From Syntrophobacter fumaroxidans MPOB (lineage in GTDB: Bacteria > Desulfobacterota > Syntrophobacteria > Syntrophobacterales > Syntrophobacteraceae): a stretch of DNA of 64,000 nucleotides. Within the stretch, counting starts at the first letter, position 1. Every line of letters starts with the position of its first letter. The translations under genes were made by a program, and so were the position numbers. The notes below the pieces were generated by a model. The model was not told the origin of the DNA. It saw only the letters and a program-made list of their open reading frames with translations, and made no database searches. The DNA is taken from contig NC_008554.1 of NCBI RefSeq assembly GCF_000014965.1, positions 186,001 through 250,000 on the forward strand, read 5' to 3'. This document shows, piece by piece, positions 36,460 to 46,214 of this stretch.

Positions 36460-36667
36460 CGGAATCGGGCGGCCGGCGTACCGTGAGCCGTCCGAAGACG
36501 CCGAGTGACGCGGAAAAAACAATCCCTGCCGAAGACGTCTTTGCGGGGGAGGCGCTCCGGGGCGGAGCGAAAACCGCGACCGCAAACGGCTCCCGCAAAG
36601 ATGCTCCATCGCGCATTCAACCATCCCCTCATCGTCTTCTTTATTTTGAAGTTCCCAGGTCCGACGC

Positions 36668-37750
36668 TCAGCCGCCGGACGGGTTCGAAATCCAGAGGTA
36701 GACGGCGGCTGCCAGAAAGATCACGTTTGCCGCCCACACGCCCACGACCGGCGGAAGTGCCCCCGCGCCGGCCAACGCACACCCCAGCTGCTGCACGACA
36801 AAATACGAGGAACCAACCAGCAGGCCGATCCCCACCCCCAGGGCAATCCCTCCGTGCATGCTCTGCCGCAGGGCGATGATGATGCCGAGTATCGCCAGGA
36901 CAATCGCGCTCAGGGGGAAGGCGACCCTCAGGTGCAGCTCGATTATATAGGGCAGCGAATTGTACCCCTCCTGACGGATTTTTTCAGCATACCGGTAGAG
37001 ATCCAACCAGTCCAATTCCTCCGGGATCGTTTCCAGGCCGGAAAAATCCGCGGGGGTCTCCTGTAGCGTGAATGCCCGCTGGTCGAATGTCTCCTGTTCC
37101 GTGCCGGATTCGGAGAATTTCAGGAAAAGCCCCTGCTCGGCCTGCCACCTGGCGCCGTCCCAGCGGAATCGCCTGGCATCCAGGCGTTGAACCAGTCTGA
37201 ACGAGGGGTCGAGGAAGAACAGGGACACTTTCTCCAGGGTCTGCGTCCGCTTGTCATAGAAACGGACCTGGTAGATCACATTCTGGCCGTGATACCAGAC
37301 GTTCTCGACTCCCCAGGAAAAATGGCCTTTGCGGCGCTGGACCTGCTCGTTCCATATCTTCGTGGACACCTGGTTCATCGAACGCGAAACAGTCTCGCCG
37401 AGAACCAGGTGGACGGCGGCAATGAAGAAAGCGGCCGCAACGATGGGAGTGACGTAGGTGACGGTCTTGACCCCGGCGGCCTCGAGGGCGATCAGCTCAC
37501 GGTTGCGTTTCAACAGGCCCAGGGTGATCAGTGCTCCGAGCAGGGCGGCCATGGGAATTCCCTGCGCGGCCACTGAAGGGGTCTTGTTCAGAAAGTAGGC
37601 GATGGTGTCCGCCGCAGGGACCCGCTTCTCTATGAACTGCTCCATGTTCTCAAAGAAATCCACGATCAGGTACAGGCTCGTGAAAGTGAAGAGCGCCAAC
37701 ATGAATACGGGCAGAAAATGCCTCAGAACATAGCGCGGAATGATTCTCAC
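36668..37750 (-). CDS. lptG: LPS export permease LptG
   Basis: The inner-membrane subunit of the LptB2FG ABC exporter that pulls lipopolysaccharide from the inner membrane. The 360-residue protein has three N-terminal membrane segments, a periplasmic beta-jellyroll and three C-terminal membrane segments, the usual YjgP/YjgQ layout. Start MRIIPRYVLRHFLPVFMLAL. Its ATG overlaps the stop of lptF by four bases (ATGA). It is convergent with the response regulator gene. Confidence 0.93.
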   Translation of the reverse strand: MRIIPRYVLRHFLPVFMLALFTFTSLYLIVDFFENMEQFIEKRVPAADTIAYFLNKTPSVAAQGIPMAALLGALITLGLLKRNRELIALEAAGVKTVTYVTPIVAAAFFIAAVHLVLGETVSRSMNQVSTKIWNEQVQRRKGHFSWGVENVWYHGQNVIYQVRFYDKRTQTLEKVSLFFLDPSFRLVQRLDARRFRWDGARWQAEQGLFLKFSESGTEQETFDQRAFTLQETPADFSGLETIPEELDWLDLYRYAEKIRQEGYNSLPYIIELHLRVAFPLSAIVLAILGIIIALRQSMHGGIALGVGIGLLVGSSYFVVQQLGCALAGAGALPPVVGVWAANVIFLAAAVYLWISNPSGG

Positions 37751-38922
37751 GTTTTCTTTCCCTTGCGGGCTCTACGGAGCCGATACCACGACGACGCCCA
37801 TTCCTGCAGGAGCTGAAAAGTCTTGAAGGGAGTCTCCAGTCGCATTTTTCGCCAAAGGTAGAAAGATGCCGCGATGCACAGCAGATTTGGAGCCCAGCAG
37901 GCAAGGAAAGGGTGTACCAGGTGATTCTCGCCCAGTCCCTTGCCGGCGGAGAGGATCACGTAGTAGGCCAGGAACACGACCAGACCGATGGTTATTCCGG
38001 CAATGCGGCCCCGCTGACGGAAAACCGCCCCAAGCGGCGCGCCGATCAATCCGAGCAGCAGGCAGCCCGAAGGAAAAGCAAGCCGTTGGTGGAATTCGAG
38101 GGCATGCCCGACGTCGCCCGTCTTTTCCACGATAACCCGGTAGAGCTCCCGCAAAGTCATCTCCCTTTTATTCATTTTCGATCCGCGTGCGGAACCGATC
38201 AATTCATCGAGCGAGAGTGAAAGATCGTAAGCTTTGAAAGACACCGCCTGGGCGTTCTTCATGTCATCGGCCACACGAGTGATGCTGCCGTTGGCAATTT
38301 TGAACGTCAGATGGTTCGAGTCGCGCTGATAGACGATCCGGGCGCTTTCGGCGACGATGGCAAGGCGCACTTTTTCCTCCCGCCGGTCTTGCACGAAGAT
38401 CCCGCGAACGGACAGTTCGGTCGGATTGACGGACTGGAAGAAAAAGGTCAATTTGGGGATGGCGGTGATGAAGGTTCCTTCCTTCATCAGAACAGGGAGA
38501 CCCGATCGGGCCATGCTCCTGAGCTTGACCTCGAAAGCCTTGCCCGTCGGCGGGATGACGAATATCATGTTGACGAAGGAAATCAGGGTCACGCCAAGAA
38601 GCAGGGACACCACCGCCGGAAAGAACTGGTGGAAACCGATCCCGGCCGCGCGCAGAGCGATCAGCTCGTTGTCGCTGTTCAGCCTGACGAAGGCGAGCAG
38701 AACGCCGAGCAATGAGGCCATGGGGAGGGCGAAAAGCATGAGCTTGGGCATGGCGAGGGCGACCAGCGCCATGAGATCGCCCAGGGTGAAGGAACTCGTG
38801 AAGAGGACCTTGAGCAGCTGAAAGAGCCTTCCAGTGATCAGGACGAGGCTCACTCCCATCAGGCAGACGCCGAGCGGAACCATTTGTTCCTTGATTAAAT
38901 ACCGGTATAGAGTCATTTTCAT
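37747..38922 (-). CDS. lptF: LPS export permease LptF
   Basis: The LptG partner, 391 residues. It starts MKMTLYRYLIKEQMVPLGVC and has the same 3 + jellyroll + 3 membrane layout, with LNSDNELIALRAAGIG after the second segment and LEFHQRLAFPSGCLLLGLIGAPLG in the C-terminal half, both typical. The longer frame to 39045 adds a hydrophilic piece without a signal and was dropped. It is divergent from dgt, 160 bases away. lptB is not in the window. Confidence 0.93.
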   Translation of the reverse strand: MKMTLYRYLIKEQMVPLGVCLMGVSLVLITGRLFQLLKVLFTSSFTLGDLMALVALAMPKLMLFALPMASLLGVLLAFVRLNSDNELIALRAAGIGFHQFFPAVVSLLLGVTLISFVNMIFVIPPTGKAFEVKLRSMARSGLPVLMKEGTFITAIPKLTFFFQSVNPTELSVRGIFVQDRREEKVRLAIVAESARIVYQRDSNHLTFKIANGSITRVADDMKNAQAVSFKAYDLSLSLDELIGSARGSKMNKREMTLRELYRVIVEKTGDVGHALEFHQRLAFPSGCLLLGLIGAPLGAVFRQRGRIAGITIGLVVFLAYYVILSAGKGLGENHLVHPFLACWAPNLLCIAASFYLWRKMRLETPFKTFQLLQEWASSWYRLRRARKGKKT

Positions 38923-39082
38923 GATGGCGTCGTCGGTTTCCCGCCGGGATTCCCCACCGGCCGGTTTTGCGTTCCGTGGGCGGCCCCGGCCCGAATCGCG
39001 GATTGGCCTGCCCTGCATGACGGGGCAGAAGGCGGGGATTCCCAAGCAAAGGCAATCTAACGAAATTCATCGGACCAGGTCA

Positions 39083-40159
39083 ATGCCAAAAGAGGAAACA
39101 CGCCAAAGGATCGGGTCGGCAGTCTTGCGCCACGAGTTGGAGGAACGTGAAGCACGGTTTCTCGATCCCCGTGCGCAGCTCAGCAGGGAGACCAGAGGAC
39201 GGCTGAAACCCGAGACGGAATGCACTCTGCGCACGGCCTACCAGCGGGACCGCGATCGAATCGTTCACTGCAAGGCTTTCAGAAGGCTGAAACACAAGAC
39301 TCAGGTCTTCCTGTCTCCGACGGGAGACCACTACCGTACGCGGCTCACGCACACCCTGGAAACCTCCCAGATTGCCCGCACCATCGGCAGGGCGCTGGCC
39401 TTGAACGAAGATCTTATCGAGGCCGTCGCGCTCGGACACGACTTGGGCCACACGGCGTTCGGCCACGGGGGCGAGAGCGTGCTCAACGATCTCGTTCCCG
39501 GAGGTTTCTTTCACAACGAGCAGAGCCTGCGCATTGTCGACATCCTCGAAAAAAACGGGGAGGGGCTCAATCTCACCCACGAAGTGCGCGACGGCATCCT
39601 CAAACATTCCAAGGGGCGCGCGGATCCGATCCTGCTCGACCCTGAAGCCAGAGCGGAAACGCTGGAAGGTCAGGTGGTCCGGGTTGCGGACATCACGGCT
39701 TATCTCAACCATGACCTGGACGACGCCCTGAGGGCTGAAATCCTCAGTGCCGATGCCATTCCCCCCGATATCCGGATGCACCTCGGAGCCCGTCATTCTC
39801 AGCGCATCCACGCGATGGTCGAGGATGTCATTCACTCGACCCTGGAGGGCGATCTCATCGAAGTGCGCATGAGCGAGGCGATGCTCGCCCGGGTTGACCA
39901 GCTCAGGGAGTTCCTTTTCGAGCACGTTTACGATCTGCCTCAGGTCAGGGAAGAATTCAGGCGCGTCCGGAAGATCATCGAGGATCTCTTCGACGTACTG
40001 ATGAAGGATGATGCGGTGTTTCGGGAAGAGATCGGCACGCCGCGCGACGGCACGCTCAAGGAGCGGCAGGTGTACGACCATATCGCGGGAATGACTGACC
40101 GTTACGCTCTCGACCTGTACAAAAAGATCTTTCTTCCCAAGCCATGGATGAAACTGTGA
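39083..40159 (+). CDS. dgt: Deoxyguanosinetriphosphate triphosphohydrolase-like protein
   Basis: Hydrolyses dNTPs (dGTP in E. coli) to nucleosides plus triphosphate. The 358-residue HD-superfamily protein shows YQRDRDRIVHCKAFRRLKHK, RLTHTLETSQIAR and GHDLGHTAFGHGGE, which give the His, His-Asp and Asp metal ligands. The shorter type-2 Dgt class fits best. The ATG at 39083 starts MPKEETRQRIGSA; the open frame upstream overlaps lptF on the other strand and is not credible. Confidence 0.92.
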   Translation: MPKEETRQRIGSAVLRHELEEREARFLDPRAQLSRETRGRLKPETECTLRTAYQRDRDRIVHCKAFRRLKHKTQVFLSPTGDHYRTRLTHTLETSQIARTIGRALALNEDLIEAVALGHDLGHTAFGHGGESVLNDLVPGGFFHNEQSLRIVDILEKNGEGLNLTHEVRDGILKHSKGRADPILLDPEARAETLEGQVVRVADITAYLNHDLDDALRAEILSADAIPPDIRMHLGARHSQRIHAMVEDVIHSTLEGDLIEVRMSEAMLARVDQLREFLFEHVYDLPQVREEFRRVRKIIEDLFDVLMKDDAVFREEIGTPRDGTLKERQVYDHIAGMTDRYALDLYKKIFLPKPWMKL

Positions 40160-40204
40160 GATGATTCGAGTCGAAGTCGCCGGATCGCGTTCCAAAGCTT
40201 TGTC

Positions 40205-40234
40205 TTGACAGGAAATTTTCCAGCATGGTATCGG
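40205..40234 (+). promoter_or_regulatory. Candidate promoter and inverted repeat upstream of the acidic protein gene
   Basis: TTGACA at 40205-40210 is perfect, but the -10 region 17-18 bases on is only TATCGG. Downstream at 40260-40277 the sequence AATTCA, six bases, TGAATT forms a perfect inverted repeat in an AT-rich stretch that continues to 40300 with TTATATG. It could be an operator or the true promoter region. Confidence 0.3.
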
Positions 40235-40340
40235 TTGCTTGCATCCGGTTCATAAAAAGAATTCATATCTGTGAATTATTAATGCTAGATTATATGCTTT
40301 CAGCTGGTTGGTGAATGCAAACGCAAACGAGAGAACTGAT

Positions 40341-41336
40341 ATGAAAAAAGGCAGAAGGCCCATCGAGTTGGAAGACCATGACAGGACGTTGGGGAGAGGC
40401 CTCGAGCTCGGCGCGGATCGGTATGACGAGGATGAAATCATCGATCTGGACGAGATCATCGAGGTGGATGCGGGCGTCCTGGAAGATGACGAGGATTTCG
40501 ATCTCGACGTGGAGCTCATCGATCTGGATGCGGACCTCGACCTCGACGACCTCGAACCCGAGGTGGCGTCCTCGACCGGGAAACAGCGGGAAGAACCTTT
40601 TCGGCTGGAAGTCACCCAGTGGCCTGCGCCTTCCCTGTCCGTGGACGAGCTCAAGGCTCCCGCGGCGCAGATCACCGTCCCGAGGATTGAAATCCCGCCC
40701 GCTTTCGAAGTGAAGGTGCAGGAGCCCCCTTCTGAGCTGAAGGGACCCGCGCGCGCGCCCGAACCGGAAGTAGATCCGCTCGCCGATCTCCTCGAGGGAC
40801 TGCGGAAGGGACCAGCGCGCGAGCCCGAACCGGAGGTGAAGGTCGAGGAACCCCCTCCCGAAGTGCGAATGAAGGAACCCGACTACTTCGACACGTTGCT
40901 GGCGGCCGAAATGAGCCGGTCGCTCGAAAAGGAACCGCAGCCCACCGTCGAGGAGGCCGTGGGAAAACTCCCGGAGCTCGTCGATGTCGCCGTCACCGCG
41001 GCCGCCGTCGCTCCGGCGGTACTCGCCGCGGAAGCGGTTGCGACAGTTTCTCCCGCGCCCGCCCCGGCCGCGCCGCCGGAGCTTGTTGCCGAGCCGGTCG
41101 TGCCCCCGGTGGGGACCGTCGAGGTCATGGCGCCGGTCGTTTCCGAACCCGAGGTTCCCGCGCCGAAGACCATTTCGCCCGAACCGATATCCGAAGCGCA
41201 GCTTGAAGACCTGGCGTCTCGCATTGAGTCGAAGTTGCTCGAAGCGGTTCGCGAGATCGTGGAAGCGAGGCTGCCGGGCATCGTCGAGGCGGTGCTGCGG
41301 GAGGAGATCGATCGGTTGAAAAAGGAACTCGCCTGA
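40341..41336 (+). CDS. Acidic, disordered protein with PopZ-like C-terminal helix
   Basis: A 331-residue protein starting MKKGRRPIELEDHDRTLGRG. Residues 25-75 are extremely acidic, with D, E and short L/I steps (EDEIIDLDEIIEVD). A long Pro/Ala/Glu/Val-rich low-complexity region follows. The last 45 residues form a predicted amphipathic helix pair (LEDLASRIESKLLEAV then LPGIVEAVLREEIDRLKKEL). The end matches the shape of the PopZ/DUF2497 C-terminal helices (LP-x-IVE-x-(L/V)-REEI-x-(R/K)). I propose a scaffold-like role but have no proof. It is upstream of valS with a 156-base gap. Confidence 0.6.
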   Translation: MKKGRRPIELEDHDRTLGRGLELGADRYDEDEIIDLDEIIEVDAGVLEDDEDFDLDVELIDLDADLDLDDLEPEVASSTGKQREEPFRLEVTQWPAPSLSVDELKAPAAQITVPRIEIPPAFEVKVQEPPSELKGPARAPEPEVDPLADLLEGLRKGPAREPEPEVKVEEPPPEVRMKEPDYFDTLLAAEMSRSLEKEPQPTVEEAVGKLPELVDVAVTAAAVAPAVLAAEAVATVSPAPAPAAPPELVAEPVVPPVGTVEVMAPVVSEPEVPAPKTISPEPISEAQLEDLASRIESKLLEAVREIVEARLPGIVEAVLREEIDRLKKELA

Positions 41337-41492
41337 GACCCTGTGGGTGAAACGATTTGAGGGGCGTTCGTGATCCCGCGAGGCCCGCAGGCCTCAGGGG
41401 GGCGTCCCGCCAAATGGAGTACGGCCGTCCGGCGCATCCTCCGTATTCGGAACGGTGTGCCCGCGGGCGGTTCGACGGCATGGAGCGATTCG

Positions 41493-44171
41493 ATGAGTGA
41501 AGGCATTCTGCCCAAGGCATACGCGTTTGATGAAGTGGAATCCTACTGGTACGACTTCTGGGAAAAGCACGGCTATTTTCACGCGGACGAACGGAGTTCC
41601 AAACCACCCTTTTGCATCGTCATCCCACCGCCCAACGTAACCGGGCAACTTCACATGGGCCATGCCCTCAACAACACGCTCCAGGATATCCTCTCGCGGT
41701 ATAAACGGCTGAAGGGATTCGAAGTGCTCTGGCTGCCGGGAACGGACCATGCCGGGATCGCGACGCAGAACGTCGTCGAACGTCAGCTCGCGGCCGAAGG
41801 GTTGAACCGGTACGAACTGGGACGCGACGCTTTCCAGGAACGGGTTTGGACTTGGAAAGCAAAGTACGGCGGCATCATCATCAACCAGTTGAAACGGCTG
41901 GGGGCGTCGTGCGATTGGGAGCGGGAACGGTTCACCATGGATGAGGGCCTCTCGCGCGCGGTTCGGGAAGTTTTCGTCAAGCTGTACGAGGAAGGGCTCA
42001 TCTATCGCGGCAAGCGGATGATCAACTGGTGCCCCCGGTGCATGACCGCCCTGGCCAACATTGAAGTGGACGGCGAGGAGACCGACGGATTTCTCTATCA
42101 TCTCAAATACCCCCTGCTCGACGGAACCGGAGCGCTGGTGGTTGCGACGACGCGGCCGGAGACCATGCTCGGGGATACCGCGGTGGCGGTGCATCCGGAA
42201 GATTCGCGGTATGCGGCATATGTCGGCCGCAAGGTGCTGCTTCCCGTCATGAAGCGTGAAATCCCCGTTATTGCCGATGCTTATGTGGACCGTGAATTCG
42301 GAACCGGGGCGCTCAAAGTCACCCCGGCGCATGATTTCAACGACTTCGAGCTTGCCCGCAAACACGGCCTGCAACTGGTCCAGGTCATCGCCGAGGACGG
42401 CCGGATGACCGAGGAGGCCGGCACTTACGCCGGGATGGACCGGTACGAATGCCGCAGAAAGATCCTCAAGGAACTGGAACACGGCGGCTTCCTGGTCAAG
42501 GTCGAGAACTATCATCACCGGGTCGGACACTGCTACCGCTGCAAGAGCGTCGTGGAACCGATGCAGTCCCTGCAGTGGTTCGTTTCCACGAGGCCCCTTG
42601 CCGATCGCGCCATGAAGGCCGTTCGCGACGGCAGCACCGCCATCGTTCCCGCCAAGTGGGAGAAGGACTATTTCATCTGGCTGGAGAATCTCGAAGACTG
42701 GTGCGTCAGCAGGCAGATCTGGTGGGGACACCGCATTCCGGCCTGGTACTGCCGGGACTGCGGGGAGCTGATCGTGGCGCGCGAGGAGCCGCGCGAGTGT
42801 TCCATGTGCAAGGGCACGCGGCTCGAACAGGATTCCGACGTGCTGGACACCTGGTTCAGCTCCGGTCTCTGGCCGTTTTCCACTCTGGGCTGGCCGGACC
42901 GGACTCCCGAGCTCGACAAGTTCTATCCCACGTCCGTCCTGGTCACCGCCTTCGACATTCTGTTCTTCTGGGTGGCGCGGATGATGATGATGGGCATCCA
43001 CGCCATGCACGAGGTGCCGTTCCGGGAAGTCTACATCCATGCGCTCGTTCGGGACGCGCAGGGCCAGAAGATGAGCAAATCGAAGGGGAACGTCATCGAT
43101 CCCCTGGTGATGATGGAGCGCTACGGAACGGATGCGTTCCGGTTCACGCTGGCCGCCTTTGCCGTTCAGGGGCGCGACGTCAAGCTTTCGGAAGAGCGGA
43201 TCGAAGGGTACAAACACTTCGTCAACAAGATATGGAATGCCGCAAGGCTGCTTCTCATGAACCTCCAGGGGGAAGCAAGCCTGGAAGAAATCCCGTCCAA
43301 ACCCGTGCAGCTCATGCATCGCTGGATTCTCAGCCGCCTGCAGCGCGTTGTCGGCGAAGTGGACTCCGCCCTGGAAAACTATCATTTCAACCAGTATGCC
43401 AATGTACTGTATCAATTCCTGTGGCGGGAGTACTGCGACTGGTACCTTGAAATGATCAAACCCGATCTGTACGGGGAGGACGAAGCCGCCGGGAGGCTGG
43501 CGAAGTCCATATCGGTTCGGGTTCTCGAGCAGATCCTGGTGCTTCTGCACCCGGTCATGCCCTTCGTGACCGAGGAAATCTATCAGAAGCTGCCCGGAAT
43601 TACCGGCAGCATCATGAAAGCCTCCTATCCGGCGGTGCGGCCGGAATGGATCGACTCCGAAGCCGAACGGGCCATGGAAATCATCATGGGCGTGGTCAGC
43701 GGCATCAGAAATATCCGTGGGGAGATGAACGTCCCGCCGGCCACCAGGGTCGAGGCGGTGTGCCTGTGTGAAAACAGCGCCGCAAAGGAGCTTCTCGATG
43801 CGCATGCAGTCACGGTGATCGACCTGGGCCGCCTCTCGGAGCTGAAAGTCGGAATCGCGGGCGAGATGCAAAAGCCGGCGCAGGCGGCGGGAGCCGTTAT
43901 ACCCGGCGTGGAAGTGCACGTCGTGCTGAAGGACATCCTGGACTTCGAGAGCGAATCCAAGCGTCTTCGCAAGGAACTGGCAAAGCTCGAAAAGGAATTC
44001 GGCATCACCCGGATGAAACTGTCCAACGAGGACTTTCTGGGGAAGGCTCCACCGGAAGTCATCGAAAAAGAACGCGAAAAGAGCGGCCGGCTCGGCGAGA
44101 AGATCGAAAAACTCAGCCGTCAGTCCGGCCTTATCGACGGACTGCGGGCGAGCGCCGCCGCGGGGGAGTAA
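41493..44171 (+). CDS. valS: Valyl-tRNA synthetase
   Basis: The 892-residue class I synthetase begins [20 protein letters not shown]. It has the HIGH-type motif [18 protein letters not shown], the editing CP1 domain, KMSKSKGNV and a C-terminal coiled coil with heptads ([18 protein letters not shown]). A GGAG box precedes the ATG at 41493; the frame to 41370 adds a basic tail not seen in ValRS and is left out. One base separates it from nadC. Confidence 0.97.
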   Translation: MSEGILPKAYAFDEVESYWYDFWEKHGYFHADERSSKPPFCIVIPPPNVTGQLHMGHALNNTLQDILSRYKRLKGFEVLWLPGTDHAGIATQNVVERQLAAEGLNRYELGRDAFQERVWTWKAKYGGIIINQLKRLGASCDWERERFTMDEGLSRAVREVFVKLYEEGLIYRGKRMINWCPRCMTALANIEVDGEETDGFLYHLKYPLLDGTGALVVATTRPETMLGDTAVAVHPEDSRYAAYVGRKVLLPVMKREIPVIADAYVDREFGTGALKVTPAHDFNDFELARKHGLQLVQVIAEDGRMTEEAGTYAGMDRYECRRKILKELEHGGFLVKVENYHHRVGHCYRCKSVVEPMQSLQWFVSTRPLADRAMKAVRDGSTAIVPAKWEKDYFIWLENLEDWCVSRQIWWGHRIPAWYCRDCGELIVAREEPRECSMCKGTRLEQDSDVLDTWFSSGLWPFSTLGWPDRTPELDKFYPTSVLVTAFDILFFWVARMMMMGIHAMHEVPFREVYIHALVRDAQGQKMSKSKGNVIDPLVMMERYGTDAFRFTLAAFAVQGRDVKLSEERIEGYKHFVNKIWNAARLLLMNLQGEASLEEIPSKPVQLMHRWILSRLQRVVGEVDSALENYHFNQYANVLYQFLWREYCDWYLEMIKPDLYGEDEAAGRLAKSISVRVLEQILVLLHPVMPFVTEEIYQKLPGITGSIMKASYPAVRPEWIDSEAERAMEIIMGVVSGIRNIRGEMNVPPATRVEAVCLCENSAAKELLDAHAVTVIDLGRLSELKVGIAGEMQKPAQAAGAVIPGVEVHVVLKDILDFESESKRLRKELAKLEKEFGITRMKLSNEDFLGKAPPEVIEKEREKSGRLGEKIEKLSRQSGLIDGLRASAAAGE

Positions 44172-44172
44172 G

Positions 44173-45000
44173 ATGGATCAACTGGATGTCCTGCTTCGAA
44201 TGGCGCTGGTCGAGGACGTGGGGCACGGCGACGTGACCACCGAGGGCACGATCGATGCGGGGCTCACGGGACGGGCCGTCGTCTTCGGGCGCGAACCTTT
44301 GGTGCTCTCGGGGTCCGATCCTTTCAGGAGAACATTTCGCCTGGTGGATCCGCAGGTGCGCGTCGAATCCCTTTTTTCCGACGGGGAAGAGGTTCCGGCC
44401 GATGTCCCGTTCTTCAGGATGGAAGGCAGCGTACGCTCGCTGCTGACGGCGGAACGCACGGCGCTCAACCTGCTGCAGAGGCTTTCGGGTGTGGCCACCT
44501 TGACGCGCCGAATGGTGAACGCTCTGGCCGGAACGTCCTGTCGCCTGCTCGATACGCGCAAGACCACACCGCTGTGGCGTGTCCTGGAGAAAGCCGCGGT
44601 CCGACACGGCGGCGGCTCGAACCACCGCTTCGGTCTCTTTGACGGGGTTCTGATCAAGGACAACCATGTGGCCGCGGTCGGCGGGGTGCGCGAGGCGGTT
44701 CGCAGGGCACGCCGCTCGGCGCCGCACGGGCTCAAAATCGAGGTGGAGGTGGAAACCCTGGAACAGCTCGAGGAAGCCCTGCAGGCCGGGGCCGATATCA
44801 TTTTGCTGGACAACTTCACCCTCGATTTGCTCCAGCGCGCCGTCGCAATCAACGCAGGCCGCGCGTTGCTGGAAGCCTCCGGCGGGGTCACGCTCGAACG
44901 CGTTCGCGTTATCGCCGAAACCGGCGTGGATTTCGTGAGTTGCGGGGCGCTGACCCATTCCGCACCGGCCGTCGATATCACCATGGAATACTCCTCGTAG
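44173..45000 (+). CDS. nadC: Nicotinate-nucleotide (quinolinate) phosphoribosyltransferase
   Basis: Makes nicotinate mononucleotide from quinolinate and PRPP in NAD synthesis. The 275-residue protein contains the marks of NadC: LVEDVGHGDVTTEGTID, ERTALNLLQRLSGVATLT, DTRKTTPLWRVLEKAAVRHGG and SGGVTLERVR. The start is one base after the valS stop (TAAGATG), so it is translated with valS. nadA and nadB are not in this window. Confidence 0.96.
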   Translation: MDQLDVLLRMALVEDVGHGDVTTEGTIDAGLTGRAVVFGREPLVLSGSDPFRRTFRLVDPQVRVESLFSDGEEVPADVPFFRMEGSVRSLLTAERTALNLLQRLSGVATLTRRMVNALAGTSCRLLDTRKTTPLWRVLEKAAVRHGGGSNHRFGLFDGVLIKDNHVAAVGGVREAVRRARRSAPHGLKIEVEVETLEQLEEALQAGADIILLDNFTLDLLQRAVAINAGRALLEASGGVTLERVRVIAETGVDFVSCGALTHSAPAVDITMEYSS

Positions 45001-45035
45001 TCCGCGCGAGGCCTTTCAGTGGTTTCGTCACCTCC

Positions 45036-45743
45036 ATGAAAGATTTCCGGAAGATATTCGTTGCGGGGATAAAGGCCGCGTGGCCCATTTGCCTGGGTTA
45101 CTTCCCCATCGGCCTGGCCTTCGGCGTGCTGGCCCGGAAAGCCGGGATCGAGCCTCTGTATATCGGCGCGATGTCCCTGCTCGTGTTTGCCGGGAGCGCC
45201 CAGTTCATCGCGGTTTCCATGCTGAGCGCAGGGACCGACCCGGTCTCGATCGTCCTGACCACCTTTGTCGTCAATCTGCGGCATATCCTCATGAGCTCCT
45301 CGCTGTCGGTGTATTTCCAGCACTGCAGCCGGAAGTTTATCTCTTTGACCGCTTATGGAGTCACCGACGAGAGCTTCGCCGTCAATCAAACCCGTTTCAG
45401 AAGCGGCTCATGGACACCGGGCGAAGCGCTCGCCGTCAACCAGGTTTCGAATGCGGCCTGGGTTTCGAGCACCATTCTCGGCGGGTACTGCGGAGAATTG
45501 ATCCCCGAAGGAAGCTTCGGCATCGACTATGCCCTCAGCGCCATGTTCATCTCGCTCCTGGTGCTTCAGTTGAGAGGGCGCCTCTACATCCTGACGGCCC
45601 TGATCTCGGGATCGCTGGCTGTCCTGCTGGCGGTGCTGCTGCCCGGCAATATCCACGTGATGGCGGCCTCCCTTGTCGCGGCCACCTTCGGGTTTGTGCT
45701 GAGAAGACAGGCGTCGCGGAGGGTAAAAGACACCCATGCCTGA
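45036..45743 (+). CDS. azlC: AzlC-family branched-chain amino acid exporter, large subunit
   Basis: A 235-residue integral membrane protein starting MKDFRKIFVAGIKAAWPICL, with the family's GYFPIGLAFGVLARKAG and LLVFAGSAQFIAVSML. It works with AzlD to move branched-chain amino acids or analogues out of the cell. The last 8 bases overlap azlD. It lies 35 bases after nadC. Its longest frame would start inside nadC, so I use the ATG at 45036. Confidence 0.9.
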   Translation: MKDFRKIFVAGIKAAWPICLGYFPIGLAFGVLARKAGIEPLYIGAMSLLVFAGSAQFIAVSMLSAGTDPVSIVLTTFVVNLRHILMSSSLSVYFQHCSRKFISLTAYGVTDESFAVNQTRFRSGSWTPGEALAVNQVSNAAWVSSTILGGYCGELIPEGSFGIDYALSAMFISLLVLQLRGRLYILTALISGSLAVLLAVLLPGNIHVMAASLVAATFGFVLRRQASRRVKDTHA

Positions 45744-46056
45744 AACCGAATACCTCCTCCTGGTTGCCGGCATGGGACTGGTGACCTACCTGCTTCGCTG
45801 GGTGCCGCTCTTCTTCTTCTCGCGAATGGTCCTGCCCCGCGGGCTGGTGGAGTGGCTGGACCTGATCCCGGTTTCCATCATGAGTGCGCTGGTCTTCCCG
45901 GACCTTCTGACCTCGGGGGCTCCGAAACATCTCGATCTCTTCCAGGTGAAATCCATCGTGGCCGTTCCCACCCTGCTTTTTGCTTTCAAGACGAAGTCCC
46001 CGGGAGGAACCGTCCTGGTCGGCATGCTTCTGTACTGGCTGGCGGGGAGACTTTGA
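45736..46056 (+). CDS. azlD: AzlD-family exporter, small subunit
   Basis: A 106-residue membrane protein (MPETEYLLLVAGMGLVTYLL) with about four hydrophobic segments and RWVPLFFFSRM, standard for the AzlD half of the two-part exporter. The overlap with azlC shows coupled translation. Confidence 0.9.
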   Translation: MPETEYLLLVAGMGLVTYLLRWVPLFFFSRMVLPRGLVEWLDLIPVSIMSALVFPDLLTSGAPKHLDLFQVKSIVAVPTLLFAFKTKSPGGTVLVGMLLYWLAGRL

Positions 46057-46214
46057 CCCGCGTCGAAGCGGATGCTGTCCTTTCCCGGTCCGCGGATCGT
46101 AGCTTCCTGAGAATGAGTGTTTATTATTAGGTCGTGAAGGATCGATGCAGACGTTTTGCCGGCTTCGATCGGTTTTGGTAACGACCGGCAAGGTCCCTTT
46201 CGAGGGAGGCGAAA

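Noticed and set aside
41394-43919. 841-codon minus-strand frame across valS
   Set aside because: It mirrors valS with a His/Arg/Pro-rich product and no domain; a shadow frame.
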